A stretch of DNA of 64,000 nucleotides from UMGS172 sp045546915 (GCA_045546915.1 JAZQDU010000012.1:23999-87998), one strand, 5' to 3'. Positions 44,007 to 53,790 are shown, counted from the first letter of the stretch. Program-made: numbers and translations. Notes: generated from the sequence alone by a model not told the origin.

Positions 44007-44008
44007 TA

Positions 44009-44764
44009 ATGGCTTTATTCTTTAAGAAAAAAGCAAAAATGGTGAGCGAAAGGATTTTGCCTTCGCATATCGGTATAATTATGGACGGCAACGGCAGATG
44101 GGCGAAACAGCGTAGGCTTCCCCGTACTGCCGGTCATGTCGCAGGCTCGGAAAATTTTAAGACCATAGCAAGATATTGCAACCAATTGGGAGTAAAATAT
44201 CTGACCGTTTATGCTTTTTCAACCGAGAATTGGAAACGTCCAAAATCTGAAGTTGACGCCATAATGGATTTGCTCAGAAAATATCTTAAGGATTCTGAGA
44301 ATTTTAAATCGGAGAACATACGTCTTAAGTTTATAGGCGAGTTGTCGGTACTTCCTGAGGATATTAGGCAACTTATAGAAAAAGCCGAGTTTGATTCTAA
44401 AGATGCAACCGGTCTTACGGTCAATATGGCGGTAAATTACGGCGGTCGAGATGAGATACTTCATGCTATTAAGAGTATATGTCGTGATGTTAAAGACGGT
44501 AATCTTGATATCGACAGTTTGACTGAAAGTACTGTATCCGAACGGCTTTATACCGCAGGACAGTCTGAGCCTGATTTTATAATCCGTCCGAGTGGCGAAT
44601 ACAGGCTTTCAAACTTTCTTACATGGCAGTCGGCTTATGCTGAATTTTGGTATTCAGATGTTTTGTGGCCTGATTTTTCGACGGCCGACCTTGACAGGGC
44701 AATAGACGATTTTAATCGCCGTGACCGTCGTTTTGGCGGAGTTAAAGAAGAAAAGGAAGAATAA
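44009..44764 (+). CDS. uppS: Undecaprenyl pyrophosphate synthase (isoprenyl transferase)
   Basis: The 251-residue cis-prenyltransferase has IGIIMDGNGRWAKQRRLPRTAGH with the catalytic aspartate (residue 26), YLTVYAFSTENWKRP and the C-terminal DFIIRPSGEYRLSNFLTWQSAYAEF-type region containing SNFL and the last conserved E. It makes the C55 lipid carrier for cell-wall synthesis. It starts 2 bases after frr with GGAGATTTAATA. Confidence 0.97.
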   Translation: MALFFKKKAKMVSERILPSHIGIIMDGNGRWAKQRRLPRTAGHVAGSENFKTIARYCNQLGVKYLTVYAFSTENWKRPKSEVDAIMDLLRKYLKDSENFKSENIRLKFIGELSVLPEDIRQLIEKAEFDSKDATGLTVNMAVNYGGRDEILHAIKSICRDVKDGNLDIDSLTESTVSERLYTAGQSEPDFIIRPSGEYRLSNFLTWQSAYAEFWYSDVLWPDFSTADLDRAIDDFNRRDRRFGGVKEEKEE

Positions 44765-44768
44765 ACAA

Positions 44769-45593
44769 GTGAAAACACGCATTATTTCGGGTGTTGTGGG
44801 CATAGTTATTTTTATAGCAGCCATTGCGGCGGCGTTGCACTTTAACACCGTTATTCTTAATGTTTTGCTTATGATTGTCGGCGTTATGGGCGTTTTTGAG
44901 GCGCTTGCCAACACAAGGTATGTAAAATCAAAATTTATTATTATCAGTTGCGTTTTATATGCGGCCGTTACACCCTTTGCACTTAGCGGTTTTATTCCCG
45001 TAAAAGCAGAGGGTTTTGCCGTGATTTTAGGCATTTTGCTGTTCACGGCGGGTATGTTTAGGCATAAAACGGTTTCACCTCATGAGGTGACTTTCGCTTT
45101 TGCCTGTACTTTGGCTATAACCTATTGTTTCTGGTCTATGGCGGCTATTTTTGAAATGCAGGACGGTCATGGGCTTTTTTACCTGTTGCTTGTGTTTATA
45201 GCCGCGTGGTGTTGCGATACGGGAGCATATTTTTCGGGATATTTCTTTGGTAAGCATAAAATGGCACCCGAAATAAGCCCAAAGAAAACAATAGAAGGTG
45301 CAGTTGGCGGAATAATTACTGCTATAGTTTGCATGGTTGTTGCGTGTGTAGTGTTTGGGGCGGTTACTGACAGTACCGCGAACATATTGCTTATCGCACT
45401 CCTCACTCCAATACTTAGTTTTGCGGGTATGATGGGTGACCTTGTGGCATCGTATATAAAGCGTGACGCAGGGATAAAAGACTACGGTAATATTATGCCG
45501 GGACACGGTGGAGTACTTGACCGATTTGACAGCGTTATGATGATTGCACCGATTATGTATATTGTTATTTCGGTTTGTCCTCTTGTGAATTGA
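44769..45593 (+). CDS. cdsA: Phosphatidate cytidylyltransferase
   Basis: The 274-residue membrane enzyme has about eight hydrophobic helices. The CdsA signature lies near the C-terminus: FAGMMGDLVASYIKRDAG, IKDYGNIMPGHGGVLDRFDS, and ISPKKTIEGAVGG before it. It forms CDP-diacylglycerol. The open frame extends back inside uppS to 44721; the GTG at 44769 after AAGGAAG fits the usual short cytoplasmic N-terminus (MKTRIISGVVG). Confidence 0.95.
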   Translation: MKTRIISGVVGIVIFIAAIAAALHFNTVILNVLLMIVGVMGVFEALANTRYVKSKFIIISCVLYAAVTPFALSGFIPVKAEGFAVILGILLFTAGMFRHKTVSPHEVTFAFACTLAITYCFWSMAAIFEMQDGHGLFYLLLVFIAAWCCDTGAYFSGYFFGKHKMAPEISPKKTIEGAVGGIITAIVCMVVACVVFGAVTDSTANILLIALLTPILSFAGMMGDLVASYIKRDAGIKDYGNIMPGHGGVLDRFDSVMMIAPIMYIVISVCPLVN

Positions 45594-45604
45594 CGGTGGT
45601 AAAA

Positions 45605-46756
45605 ATGGAAAAGAAAATTGCTGTTTTGGGCAGTACCGGTTCAATAGGAACACAAACGCTTGAGGTTGCCCGAAAACATGGATATAAAGTAGAGGCGTTA
45701 GTTGCCGGAAGAAATATAAAATTGCTCCAACAACAGGCAAGAGAGTTTTTGCCTAAAACGGTTGCCGTAAAAGACGAATCGGCGGGCAAAACACTTAAAA
45801 CGGCACTTGCCGATACCGATATTAAGGTTTTGTGGGGCGATGACGCAATAATAGAAATTGCCGCCGAGACCAAATGTGATACGGTTGTCAATGCAATAGT
45901 CGGGATAGCCGGGTTAAGACCTACTTTGGCGGCACTAAATTCTAAAAAGGATGTAGCACTTGCGAATAAAGAGACGCTTGTTACGGCAGGTGATATTGTA
46001 AAGCAAGCCGTAAAGGAAAATAACGTGAAACTTTTGCCGGTTGACAGTGAACATTCGGCAATTTTTCAGTGCTTGCAAGGAGTACCTGAAAATTCTTTGA
46101 GAAGAATACTTTTAACAGCATCGGGCGGTCCGTTCTTTGGCAAGGTTAGAGAACAACTTATAAACGTAAAACCTGCCGATGCGTTAAAACATCCCAATTG
46201 GGATATGGGTGCTAAAATTACGATTGATTCGGCTACTTTAATGAACAAAGGTCTTGAAGTTATCGAAGCGGTGCATTTGTTTGATGTTAGTCCCGATTTA
46301 ATTACGGTTGTGGTACATCGACAGAGCATTATTCACTCGGCGGTTGAACTTAATGATGGTGCGGTAATAGCACAACTTGGAACACCCGATATGAAGTTGC
46401 CTATTCAATATGCTTTAACGTATCCCGAAAGGTATGAATGTGCTGATGAAAAACTTGATTTGTTTAAAATCGGTCAATTTACATTCGATAAGCCTGATAC
46501 CGATACATTTACTTGCCTTAAGACCTGCATAAACGCTATTCGTGATGGCGGTCTTGCTCCTGCAGCGGTTAATGGTGCAAACGAGGAGGCTGTAAGGCTC
46601 TTCCTTGATGGCAAGATAGGTTTTCTCGATATTGGCGAGATAGTAAATTTGGCATACCTTGAGCAACAAAAGGTTGACAGTTTTTGTTTGGACGATGTTT
46701 TTGCGGCCGACAAGGCGGCTCGTGAATTGGCTTTAAGATTTGCTGAAAAAAGGTGA
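45605..46756 (+). CDS. dxr: 1-deoxy-D-xylulose 5-phosphate reductoisomerase
   Basis: The 383-residue enzyme commits DXP to the MEP isoprenoid pathway. VLGSTGSIGTQTLEV (residues 7-21) binds NADPH. LLPVDSEHSAIFQCL holds the metal ligands and MNKGLEVIEAVHLFD is the flexible lid region. Its position next to uppS and ispG links isoprenoid precursor and carrier synthesis. The ATG at 45605 follows GGTGG; an in-frame start at 45575 overlaps cdsA and is not needed. Confidence 0.97.
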   Translation: MEKKIAVLGSTGSIGTQTLEVARKHGYKVEALVAGRNIKLLQQQAREFLPKTVAVKDESAGKTLKTALADTDIKVLWGDDAIIEIAAETKCDTVVNAIVGIAGLRPTLAALNSKKDVALANKETLVTAGDIVKQAVKENNVKLLPVDSEHSAIFQCLQGVPENSLRRILLTASGGPFFGKVREQLINVKPADALKHPNWDMGAKITIDSATLMNKGLEVIEAVHLFDVSPDLITVVVHRQSIIHSAVELNDGAVIAQLGTPDMKLPIQYALTYPERYECADEKLDLFKIGQFTFDKPDTDTFTCLKTCINAIRDGGLAPAAVNGANEEAVRLFLDGKIGFLDIGEIVNLAYLEQQKVDSFCLDDVFAADKAARELALRFAEKR

Positions 46757-47823
46757 TAAATATTATTAATTTGGCGTCAGTTTTCTCTGTAATATCAACT
46801 GTGTGGACAACGGTTTGGCCATATCTGGTGGCTATACTTTTGTTCCTTGTAATGATAGTAATACATGAGTTTGGCCACTTTATTGCTGCCAAAAGTTTGG
46901 GCGTAAGGGTGAACGAGTTTTCGGTGGGTTTTGGACCTGCAATCTTTAAAAAGCAGGGAAAAGAAACACTTTATTCACTCCGAGCAGTACCTTTTGGCGG
47001 GTTCTGTGCTATGGAAGGTGAAGACGAGGGCAGTAATGACCCGAAAGCATTTTGCAACAAATCAGCATGGCGAAGACTTGTGATAATCGTTGCAGGTGCG
47101 TTTTTTAATCTGGTTTTTGGACTTATTATTGTTATGATGATTTTAGCACCTGCCGACCGTTTCATTACCACAACGGTTGACGGTTTTCACGACGTTTCGG
47201 TAAGTTCAAACAGCCTTAAAGAGGGCGACAAGATATTAAAAGTCGGCGGCCGAAGGGTGTTTTCGGTTAACGATTTGAGTTATTGCCTTACAAATGTTAG
47301 CAGTGATACGTTGCAGATGCAGGTTTTGCGTGATGGTCAAAAGCAGGATATCGACGTGCAGTTTGCAACCGAAGAAATGCAGGGAATTAACTTTGTGACG
47401 GTAGATTTTTATCTTGGAACCGAGGAAAAGACGGTTGGTTCTTTTTTAAGTCAGTCTTTTTTTAGAACTTTATCTTATGGTAGGGTTGTATGGTTTTCGC
47501 TTATTGACCTTTTGACAGGCAAATACGGTATAAGCGCCATGTCGGGCCCTGTTGGTGTGACTGCCGTTTTGGGTGAAGCGGCAAGGATGGGGCTTCGTGA
47601 CCTTTTACCTATAATTGCACTTATAACCGTAAATTTAGGTGTTTTTAATTTGTTGCCCGTTCCGGCATTGGACGGTGGAAGAGCGTTTTTTATATTTATA
47701 GAAATGATAATAAGAAGAAAAATACCGCAAAAGTTTGAATCGGTTGTTCATGCAGTAGGTCTTATTCTTTTACTTTTGCTGATAGCCGTGATAACGGTTA
47801 AGGATATTATAGGATTTTTCTAA
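46753..47823 (+). CDS. rseP: Site-2 intramembrane metalloprotease RseP/RasP
   Basis: The 356-residue membrane protease has the zinc site IHEFGHFIAAK (H38, E39, H42) in its first helix, a central PDZ domain (about residues 140-210, SLKEGDKILKVGGRRV) and the second metal motif LLPVPALDGGR near residue 300. It cuts transmembrane segments of anti-sigma factors, signal peptides or division proteins. Its GTG start overlaps the dxr stop by 4 bases. Confidence 0.95.
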   Translation: MINIINLASVFSVISTVWTTVWPYLVAILLFLVMIVIHEFGHFIAAKSLGVRVNEFSVGFGPAIFKKQGKETLYSLRAVPFGGFCAMEGEDEGSNDPKAFCNKSAWRRLVIIVAGAFFNLVFGLIIVMMILAPADRFITTTVDGFHDVSVSSNSLKEGDKILKVGGRRVFSVNDLSYCLTNVSSDTLQMQVLRDGQKQDIDVQFATEEMQGINFVTVDFYLGTEEKTVGSFLSQSFFRTLSYGRVVWFSLIDLLTGKYGISAMSGPVGVTAVLGEAARMGLRDLLPIIALITVNLGVFNLLPVPALDGGRAFFIFIEMIIRRKIPQKFESVVHAVGLILLLLLIAVITVKDIIGFF

Positions 47824-47839
47824 AATGTGAGGTGCGTAT

Positions 47840-48892
47840 ATGTTTACACGCGGCCAGACTAAAAAAATTAAATTAGGTGATATTTGGATAGGCGGAGGCA
47901 GTAGAGTTACGATACAGTCCATGCTTAACACCCCGTCTTACGATATTGCGGCGTCACTTGACCAAGCCGTAAAACTTGAAAAGGCAGGTTGTGAAATTAT
48001 AAGGGTTGCTATTCCTGATATGGAAGCGATAAGCCTTATACCTGCACTTAAATGTGCCGTAAAGGTGCCGATAGTTGCCGATATTCATTTTGATTACCGT
48101 TTGGCACTCGAAGCCGCCGAAGCCGGTGTTGATAAAATTAGAATCAATCCCGGTAATATCGGCTCTGATGATAAGGTTAAGGCAGTTGCCGATATTTGCA
48201 GGCAAAAAAATATCCCTATAAGAATCGGTGTAAATTCAGGCTCTGTTGAAAAAGAGATTCTGGCAAAACACGGTGGCCCCACCGCCGACGCAATGGTTGA
48301 GAGTGCTCTTTATCATGCCTCGTTGCTTGAAAAATTTGATTTTGACGATATTGTAATTTCTATAAAATCGTCTTCGGTGCCGACCATGTATGAGGCATAC
48401 ATAAAAGCGGCGCAAAAATGCAACTACCCGCTACATTTGGGTGTTACCGAGGCGGGTACCGAAAAAAGCGGTATCATAAAATCGGGCGCAGGAATCGGAG
48501 GACTGTTGCTTGCAGGTGTAGGAGATACAATTCGTGTGTCGCTGACTGCAGACCCCGTTAATGAGGTTGAAGCGGCTAAAGAAATTTTAAAGGCCGTAGG
48601 GCTTCGCAACGATGGTGTGAAAATAGTGTCGTGTCCCACTTGCGGAAGGACAAGGATTGACCTTATTACAATTGCCAATGAGGTTGAGGAAAAACTTAAA
48701 GATTGCGATAAAAACATAACGGTTGCCGTTATGGGCTGTGTTGTAAACGGCCCCGGTGAGGCAAAGGAAGCCGATATCGGTATTGCCGGCGGTGACGGTT
48801 GTGGTCTTATATTTAAAAAAGGTGAAATTTTAAGAAAAGTACCGGAAGAAAGATTAATAGATGAATTAATGGAGGAAATCGGCCGTTTGTAA
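47840..48892 (+). CDS. ispG: 4-hydroxy-3-methylbut-2-enyl diphosphate synthase (flavodoxin)
   Basis: The 350-residue iron-sulfur enzyme converts MEcPP to HMBPP in the MEP pathway. It has VTIQSMLNTPSYD, VADIHFDYRLALEA, RINPGNIG and LGVTEAGTEKSG. The 4Fe-4S ligands lie in SCPTCGRTRID and MGCVVNGPGE. It starts with an AGGTGCG site 17 bases after rseP. Together with dxr it places two MEP steps in one transcript. Confidence 0.97.
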   Translation: MFTRGQTKKIKLGDIWIGGGSRVTIQSMLNTPSYDIAASLDQAVKLEKAGCEIIRVAIPDMEAISLIPALKCAVKVPIVADIHFDYRLALEAAEAGVDKIRINPGNIGSDDKVKAVADICRQKNIPIRIGVNSGSVEKEILAKHGGPTADAMVESALYHASLLEKFDFDDIVISIKSSSVPTMYEAYIKAAQKCNYPLHLGVTEAGTEKSGIIKSGAGIGGLLLAGVGDTIRVSLTADPVNEVEAAKEILKAVGLRNDGVKIVSCPTCGRTRIDLITIANEVEEKLKDCDKNITVAVMGCVVNGPGEAKEADIGIAGGDGCGLIFKKGEILRKVPEERLIDELMEEIGRL

Positions 48893-48920
48893 CCATTCCT
48901 CCAAGAGGGAAGGTGCAACG

Positions 48921-51900
48921 GTGAGTAGTGCTCATATTTTTGAGATTTTTGGCTCGGTGACGGACAGTTTCTCCGAGACCGTCAAAAACGGCAGGATGTT
49001 AACCTGCGATATAGATATAGAAAACCGCAAACTTACAGCAAAATGCGAGTTTTCTGATTATGTGCGTCATGTTGATATAAAAAAGTTAGAGAGCGAAGTT
49101 TTATCGGCTCTTATGTTGCGTGATACAAATATTTCGGCAGTTTTTGACGGAAATTTATATTGTTCTGATGCTGCCGAGGATATTGCAAACGAGATAAAAA
49201 ACAGGCTTGCAATGTTAAACGGATACTTTAACGATGCCGGTTTTACTGTAAGTAATAAAAACGGGCAAAAGGTTGTTACCGAGATAGAACTTAAGTTTGG
49301 CGGGTACGAAACAATAAAATCTTGCAAATTTGAGAACCTTTTTTGCCAAAAAGTTAAGGCTTATTTTGGAATTGATACTGAAGTTGTGTTTTTGGGTCAA
49401 CTAGAAAATGTTGAGATGGTAGAACCTGAATATAAACAGCAACCAATTAGTTACTCAGCACCTAAAGGACAAGCCTCGCCCGAAAGTAAGACTGCAACTG
49501 TAAGAAAACTTACAGGACTTTCATTCCCCGACGAATCGGGTATTTTAGATGACAGCATCGAGCAAGTATACGGCAAAAAAATATCGGGTAATATTATAAA
49601 ATTACAGGATATTTCACCCGATGATGAGGGTGTTATTTGGGGTGAAATTTTCTTTTCTGAGGTTGTTGCCACCAAAAGCGGAAAAGGTCATCGCGTTAAA
49701 TTTCAGATTTTTGACGGTACAAACTCGGTCACTGTCAAGACGGTTGTATCAAACGCAGCGGCAGATGTGCTCGCCGATGCTCTTAAAAAAGGTAAATGCG
49801 TCATAGTAGCAGGCACCTATAAAATGGATGAGTGGGAAAAGGATTACATATTTGAGCCCACAGGGATTGCTACTGCCAAAAGAAAAGGCGGCAGGACCGA
49901 TACTGCAGAGCAAAAACGAATTGAATTGCACATGCATACAAGCATGTCGCAGATGGATGCCGTAGCACCTGTCAAGGATATAATAAAGCAAGCGTTTAGT
50001 TGGGGACATAAGGCGGTTGCCATTACCGACCACGGTGTTGTTCAGGCATTCCCCGATGCTATGAGTGCCGTTGACGATGTTCGCAAACAAGATGGCGGAG
50101 AAGATTTTAAGGTTATCTACGGCGTTGAGGATTATTTTATTAATGATATTGACGGTCAAGAAATAGAAGGTGGTATTGACGGCGGTGTAGATTCGACTAC
50201 ACTTGAGCGTTTTCATCAGATAATTCTTGTTAAAAATCAGGCGGGACTTAAAAATCTTTATCGCTTAGTTTCGTATGCACACCTTAATTATTACTTAAAA
50301 ACCTTGAATAAGGATAACCCGCAAAAGCCCCGTCCCGCAAGACCGATTATACCCAAGTCTGTGCTTATGAAATACCGCGATGGACTAATTATAGGCAGTG
50401 CTTGCGAACAAGGTGAGATTTTCAGAGCAATAATGGATAAAAAATCGGACGAGGAAATTTTAAAACTTGCCGAATTTTATGATTATCTTGAAATTCAGCC
50501 ACTTGGTAATAACGAGTTTATGTTGCGAGACGGTATTGTAAACGACCGTCAGCAACTTATTGACTTTAATCTTAAAATAGTCGAGATTGCCGATAAGTTA
50601 GGTAAGCCGGTTGTTGCTACGGGTGACGTGCATTTTCTTAATCCTGAGGATGCAAAACTCCGTACTATTCTTATGGCAGGTCAAGGTTTCAAGGATGCCG
50701 AAATTCAAGCACCGCTTTATTTTAAAACAACCGATGAAATGCTGAATGATTTTGAATATCTCGGTGACCGTGCTAAAGAGGTGGTAATAGACAATCCGTC
50801 TAAGATTGCCGACCTTGTAAGCGGTGATGTCAGAGCAGTGCCATCGGGTAACTATCCGCCTAAAATTGAGGGTTCGGACCATATTTTGACCGAAAAGTGT
50901 TATAAACGTGCTCACGAAATTTATGGTGACCCGTTACCTGATGTTGTTAAAGAGCGACTTGAACGCGAGTTGGATTCTATAATCCGCCACGGCTTCTCGG
51001 TTATGTATGTAACGGCTCAAAAGTTGGTGGAATATTCCGAAAGCAAGGGTTATCTTGTAGGCTCGCGTGGTTCGGTTGGCTCGTCTTTTGCCGCAACCAT
51101 GAACGGCATTTCGGAGGTTAACCCGTTAGTACCGCACTATGTTTGCCCTAATTGTAAAAATTCCGAATTTATTACCGACGGTAGCGTTGGTTCGGGATTT
51201 GATTTGCCTCCTAAAAAATGTCCATTATGTGGAGCCGACTATAATCGCGACGGACATGATATACCGTTTGAAACATTCTTAGGTTTTGATGGCGATAAGG
51301 TTCCCGATATTGACCAGAACTTTTCGGGCGAAGTTCAGCCGTACGTTCATAAATACACTGAAGAATTATTTGGCTCCGAAAACGTTTTCAAGGCAGGTAC
51401 GATTGCCACTGTTGCCGAAAAGACGGCGTTCGGTTATGTGCGTCATTATGCTGAGGATTACGGCAAAAGCATGAATAAGGCTGAGGAAACAAGGTTAGCA
51501 GCAGCCATTAACGATTCAGCGATTAAACGTACTACCGGTCAGCATCCCGGCGGCATGGTTGTTGTTCCCCGCGATATGGAAATTTACGATTTCTGTCCTG
51601 TTCAGCATCCTGCTGACAAGGCGGATTCTGACATGGTTACAACCCATTTCGATTTCCATAAAATTCACGATAACATTCTTAAACTTGACGAACTTGGACA
51701 TGATGTGCCGACAATTTATAAATATTTAGAAGAGTATTCAGGTATTTCGGTTTTGTCGGTTTCGATGAGCGACCCTCAAGTCATGAGTTTGTTCTTATCG
51801 CCTGATGCATTGGGCGTCAGTGAAAATGATATTTTCTCAAAAACAGGTACATATGCTTTACCTGAACTTGGCACAAAGTTTGTACGTGATATGTTGGTTG

Positions 51901-52739
51901 AGTCAAAGCCTAAGACCTTTTCCGACCTTTTGCAGATATCGGGTCTGTCGCACGGTACCGACGTTTGGATTGGTAACGCACAGGAATTGATTAAAAACAA
52001 AACATGCACTATTTCTGAAGTTATCGGTACGCGTGATAACATTATGACCTACCTTATATATAAGGGCGTTCCTAAGAAAATGGCCTTTAAAATTATGGAA
52101 ATAGTGCGTAAAGGCAAGGCAAAGAAGTTGCTTACAGAGGAGCACTTACAGGCAATGCGCGAAAACAACGTGCCCGAATGGTATATTGAGTCGTGTTATA
52201 AAATTAAGTATATGTTCCCTAAAGCCCATGCGGCTGCATATATGATTGCGGCTTTAAGGCTTGGTTGGTATAAGGTACATAAACCGGTTGAGTTTTACTG
52301 TGCTTATTTTACCGTTCGTTCTGACGATATTGAGGTCGATACAATTTTAAAGGGCAACGAAGCCGTTAAAAAGCGTATAAACGACTTGAAACTTATGGGA
52401 AATTCGTTGGGCGTCAAGGAAAAGTCGATACTTGATAACCTTAATATTTTCAATGAGATGATGTGTCGAGGAATAAAGGTTTTGCCAATTGACCTTAATA
52501 AATCCCATTCGAGAAAATTTTTGGTTGAAGATGGCGCAATGCGATTGCCTATTGGCATTTTGCCCGGTGTGGGCGAAAAGGCGGCGGCCGATATACAAAA
52601 AGCAATAGATAAAGGCAATTTTATTTCGGTTGATGACCTGCAGATTGAATCGGGCGTTTCAAAAACAGTTATAGAGGCACTTAAAAAGGTTGGGGCACTC
52701 AGTTTCTTGCCCGATACTAATCAAATGTCATTGTTTTGA
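48921..52739 (+). CDS. polC: DNA polymerase III alpha subunit PolC, lacking the inserted proofreading exonuclease domain
   Basis: The 1272-residue replicative polymerase is about 165 residues shorter than B. subtilis PolC. Domains in order: N-terminal region (1-220), OB fold (about 225-320), PHP domain starting IELHMHTSMSQMDAV (about 332), zinc-finger segment with CPNCK and CPLCG, palm with KVPDIDQNFSGE, RTTGQHPGGMVVVPRDM, thumb and fingers, and the C-terminal clamp motif QMSLF. In other PolC proteins a DnaQ-type exonuclease is inserted in the PHP domain after the VIYGVE strand. Here VIYGVEDYFIND (about 397-408) is joined by some 20 residues, IDGQEIEGGIDGGVDS-like linker, directly to RFHQIILVKNQAGLKNLYRLV. 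No exonuclease motifs are present. The frame is intact, so this is a domain loss rather than a frameshift. Confidence 0.95.
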   Translation: MSSAHIFEIFGSVTDSFSETVKNGRMLTCDIDIENRKLTAKCEFSDYVRHVDIKKLESEVLSALMLRDTNISAVFDGNLYCSDAAEDIANEIKNRLAMLNGYFNDAGFTVSNKNGQKVVTEIELKFGGYETIKSCKFENLFCQKVKAYFGIDTEVVFLGQLENVEMVEPEYKQQPISYSAPKGQASPESKTATVRKLTGLSFPDESGILDDSIEQVYGKKISGNIIKLQDISPDDEGVIWGEIFFSEVVATKSGKGHRVKFQIFDGTNSVTVKTVVSNAAADVLADALKKGKCVIVAGTYKMDEWEKDYIFEPTGIATAKRKGGRTDTAEQKRIELHMHTSMSQMDAVAPVKDIIKQAFSWGHKAVAITDHGVVQAFPDAMSAVDDVRKQDGGEDFKVIYGVEDYFINDIDGQEIEGGIDGGVDSTTLERFHQIILVKNQAGLKNLYRLVSYAHLNYYLKTLNKDNPQKPRPARPIIPKSVLMKYRDGLIIGSACEQGEIFRAIMDKKSDEEILKLAEFYDYLEIQPLGNNEFMLRDGIVNDRQQLIDFNLKIVEIADKLGKPVVATGDVHFLNPEDAKLRTILMAGQGFKDAEIQAPLYFKTTDEMLNDFEYLGDRAKEVVIDNPSKIADLVSGDVRAVPSGNYPPKIEGSDHILTEKCYKRAHEIYGDPLPDVVKERLERELDSIIRHGFSVMYVTAQKLVEYSESKGYLVGSRGSVGSSFAATMNGISEVNPLVPHYVCPNCKNSEFITDGSVGSGFDLPPKKCPLCGADYNRDGHDIPFETFLGFDGDKVPDIDQNFSGEVQPYVHKYTEELFGSENVFKAGTIATVAEKTAFGYVRHYAEDYGKSMNKAEETRLAAAINDSAIKRTTGQHPGGMVVVPRDMEIYDFCPVQHPADKADSDMVTTHFDFHKIHDNILKLDELGHDVPTIYKYLEEYSGISVLSVSMSDPQVMSLFLSPDALGVSENDIFSKTGTYALPELGTKFVRDMLVESKPKTFSDLLQISGLSHGTDVWIGNAQELIKNKTCTISEVIGTRDNIMTYLIYKGVPKKMAFKIMEIVRKGKAKKLLTEEHLQAMRENNVPEWYIESCYKIKYMFPKAHAAAYMIAALRLGWYKVHKPVEFYCAYFTVRSDDIEVDTILKGNEAVKKRINDLKLMGNSLGVKEKSILDNLNIFNEMMCRGIKVLPIDLNKSHSRKFLVEDGAMRLPIGILPGVGEKAAADIQKAIDKGNFISVDDLQIESGVSKTVIEALKKVGALSFLPDTNQMSLF

Positions 52740-52747
52740 GGATTTAT

Positions 52748-53359
52748 ATGTATAATAAAATATTTGTACCGTATCCCGTAATTCATACCGACCGCCTGAC
52801 AATAAGACAGGTTAAAAGGCAGGACGCCGAAGATTTGTATGAACTTTGCCGTCGTCCCGAGATGTCTCGTTTTTCAATGTGGAACCCGCACAACAGCATT
52901 GACGACACCAAGACGTTTATTAATTATCAAATTTCGCGTTACCGTCGTCGTGAATGCACGTTTTTCGTGGTCGAGCACACTGCAACCCATAAGGTAATCG
53001 GCACTTGTAGTTACGTGTCGATTGAGGGTGATTATAAGATTGCTGAAATAGGGTATAGCATTCTTAGTGACCTTTGGGGACAGGGCTTTGGTACCGAAGT
53101 TGCTGACGCTTTGACAGGTTTTGCTTTTGATAGGATTGGAGTTCAAAGGGTTTTTGCCAGAGTGTTACCACAAAATCTGGCGTCTAAAAGGGTGCTTGAA
53201 CGAATAGGTTTCGAGTATGAAGGAACGTTGAAAAAAGGATTTTATTTTGACGGAAAAGTGTCGGACATTGAAGTTTATGGCATGACCGACGATGTATTTT
53301 TTGCACTTAACAAGGAGTTAAATGATGAAATTAAAGAAAATTGCGAGTTTCGAGGTTGA
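52748..53359 (+). CDS. GNAT N-acetyltransferase (RimJ/RimL-like)
   Basis: The 203-residue protein matches the ribosomal-protein-acetyltransferase-like group: IHTDRLTIRQVKRQDAEDLY at the start, IGYSILSDLWGQGFGTEV (acetyl-CoA motif A) and NLASKRVLERIGFEYEGTLKKG (motif B). The ATG at 52748 follows TTGAGGATTTAT. It begins 8 bases after polC and overlaps luxS by 35 bases, so it is likely co-transcribed with both. Its true substrate is unknown. Confidence 0.88.
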   Translation: MYNKIFVPYPVIHTDRLTIRQVKRQDAEDLYELCRRPEMSRFSMWNPHNSIDDTKTFINYQISRYRRRECTFFVVEHTATHKVIGTCSYVSIEGDYKIAEIGYSILSDLWGQGFGTEVADALTGFAFDRIGVQRVFARVLPQNLASKRVLERIGFEYEGTLKKGFYFDGKVSDIEVYGMTDDVFFALNKELNDEIKENCEFRG

Positions 53360-53783
53360 CCACGACCGATTACAACGCGGTATCTACACTTCGCGAATTG
53401 ACGGTGACGTTGTGACATACGATATCCGTATGAAAACACCAAACAAGGGGGATTATTTAAGCAATCCTGCAATGCACACAACCGAGCATATAATTGCAAC
53501 CTTTGTCAGAAGCAGTGAGTATAGCGACCGCATTGTTTATTTCGGCCCTATGGGTTGCAGAACAGGTTTTTATTTACTTGTTCGCGAAATTTCGCCCGAA
53601 GAGGTTATTAAACTTGTGAAGAATGCTTTTAAATTCTTAGCCGATTATAACGGCGAAATACCCGGAGTATCGTCGGTTGAATGTGGAAACTATTTAGAGC
53701 ACAATCTTGAAGATGCTAAAAGCGAGGCAGAGAAGTACGTGGCAGTACTCGAAAATTATACGGCAGAACAACTTAAATATTAA
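53325..53783 (+). CDS. luxS: S-ribosylhomocysteine lyase
   Basis: The 152-residue LuxS cleaves S-ribosylhomocysteine to homocysteine and DPD, the precursor of autoinducer-2, within the activated methyl cycle. Metal ligands are H51 and H55 in MHTTEHIIATFVR and C120 in VECGNYLEHN; the catalytic cysteine is C78 in GPMGCRTGFYL. ATG ATG occurs at 53322 and 53325; AAGGAG is 4 bases from the first and 7 from the second, so 53325 is preferred. It lies out of frame over the end of the GNAT gene. Confidence 0.96.
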   Translation: MKLKKIASFEVDHDRLQRGIYTSRIDGDVVTYDIRMKTPNKGDYLSNPAMHTTEHIIATFVRSSEYSDRIVYFGPMGCRTGFYLLVREISPEEVIKLVKNAFKFLADYNGEIPGVSSVECGNYLEHNLEDAKSEAEKYVAVLENYTAEQLKY

Positions 53784-53790
53784 ATGTGTA

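Noticed and set aside
45075..45740. 221-codon minus-strand frame opposite cdsA
   Set aside because: Basic, His/Asn/Cys-rich translation with no family features; cdsA on the plus strand is certain.
48921..52739. Frameshift or split polC as the cause of the short length
   Set aside because: The frame is continuous and all other domains, including the C-terminal clamp motif, are intact; only the exonuclease segment is absent.
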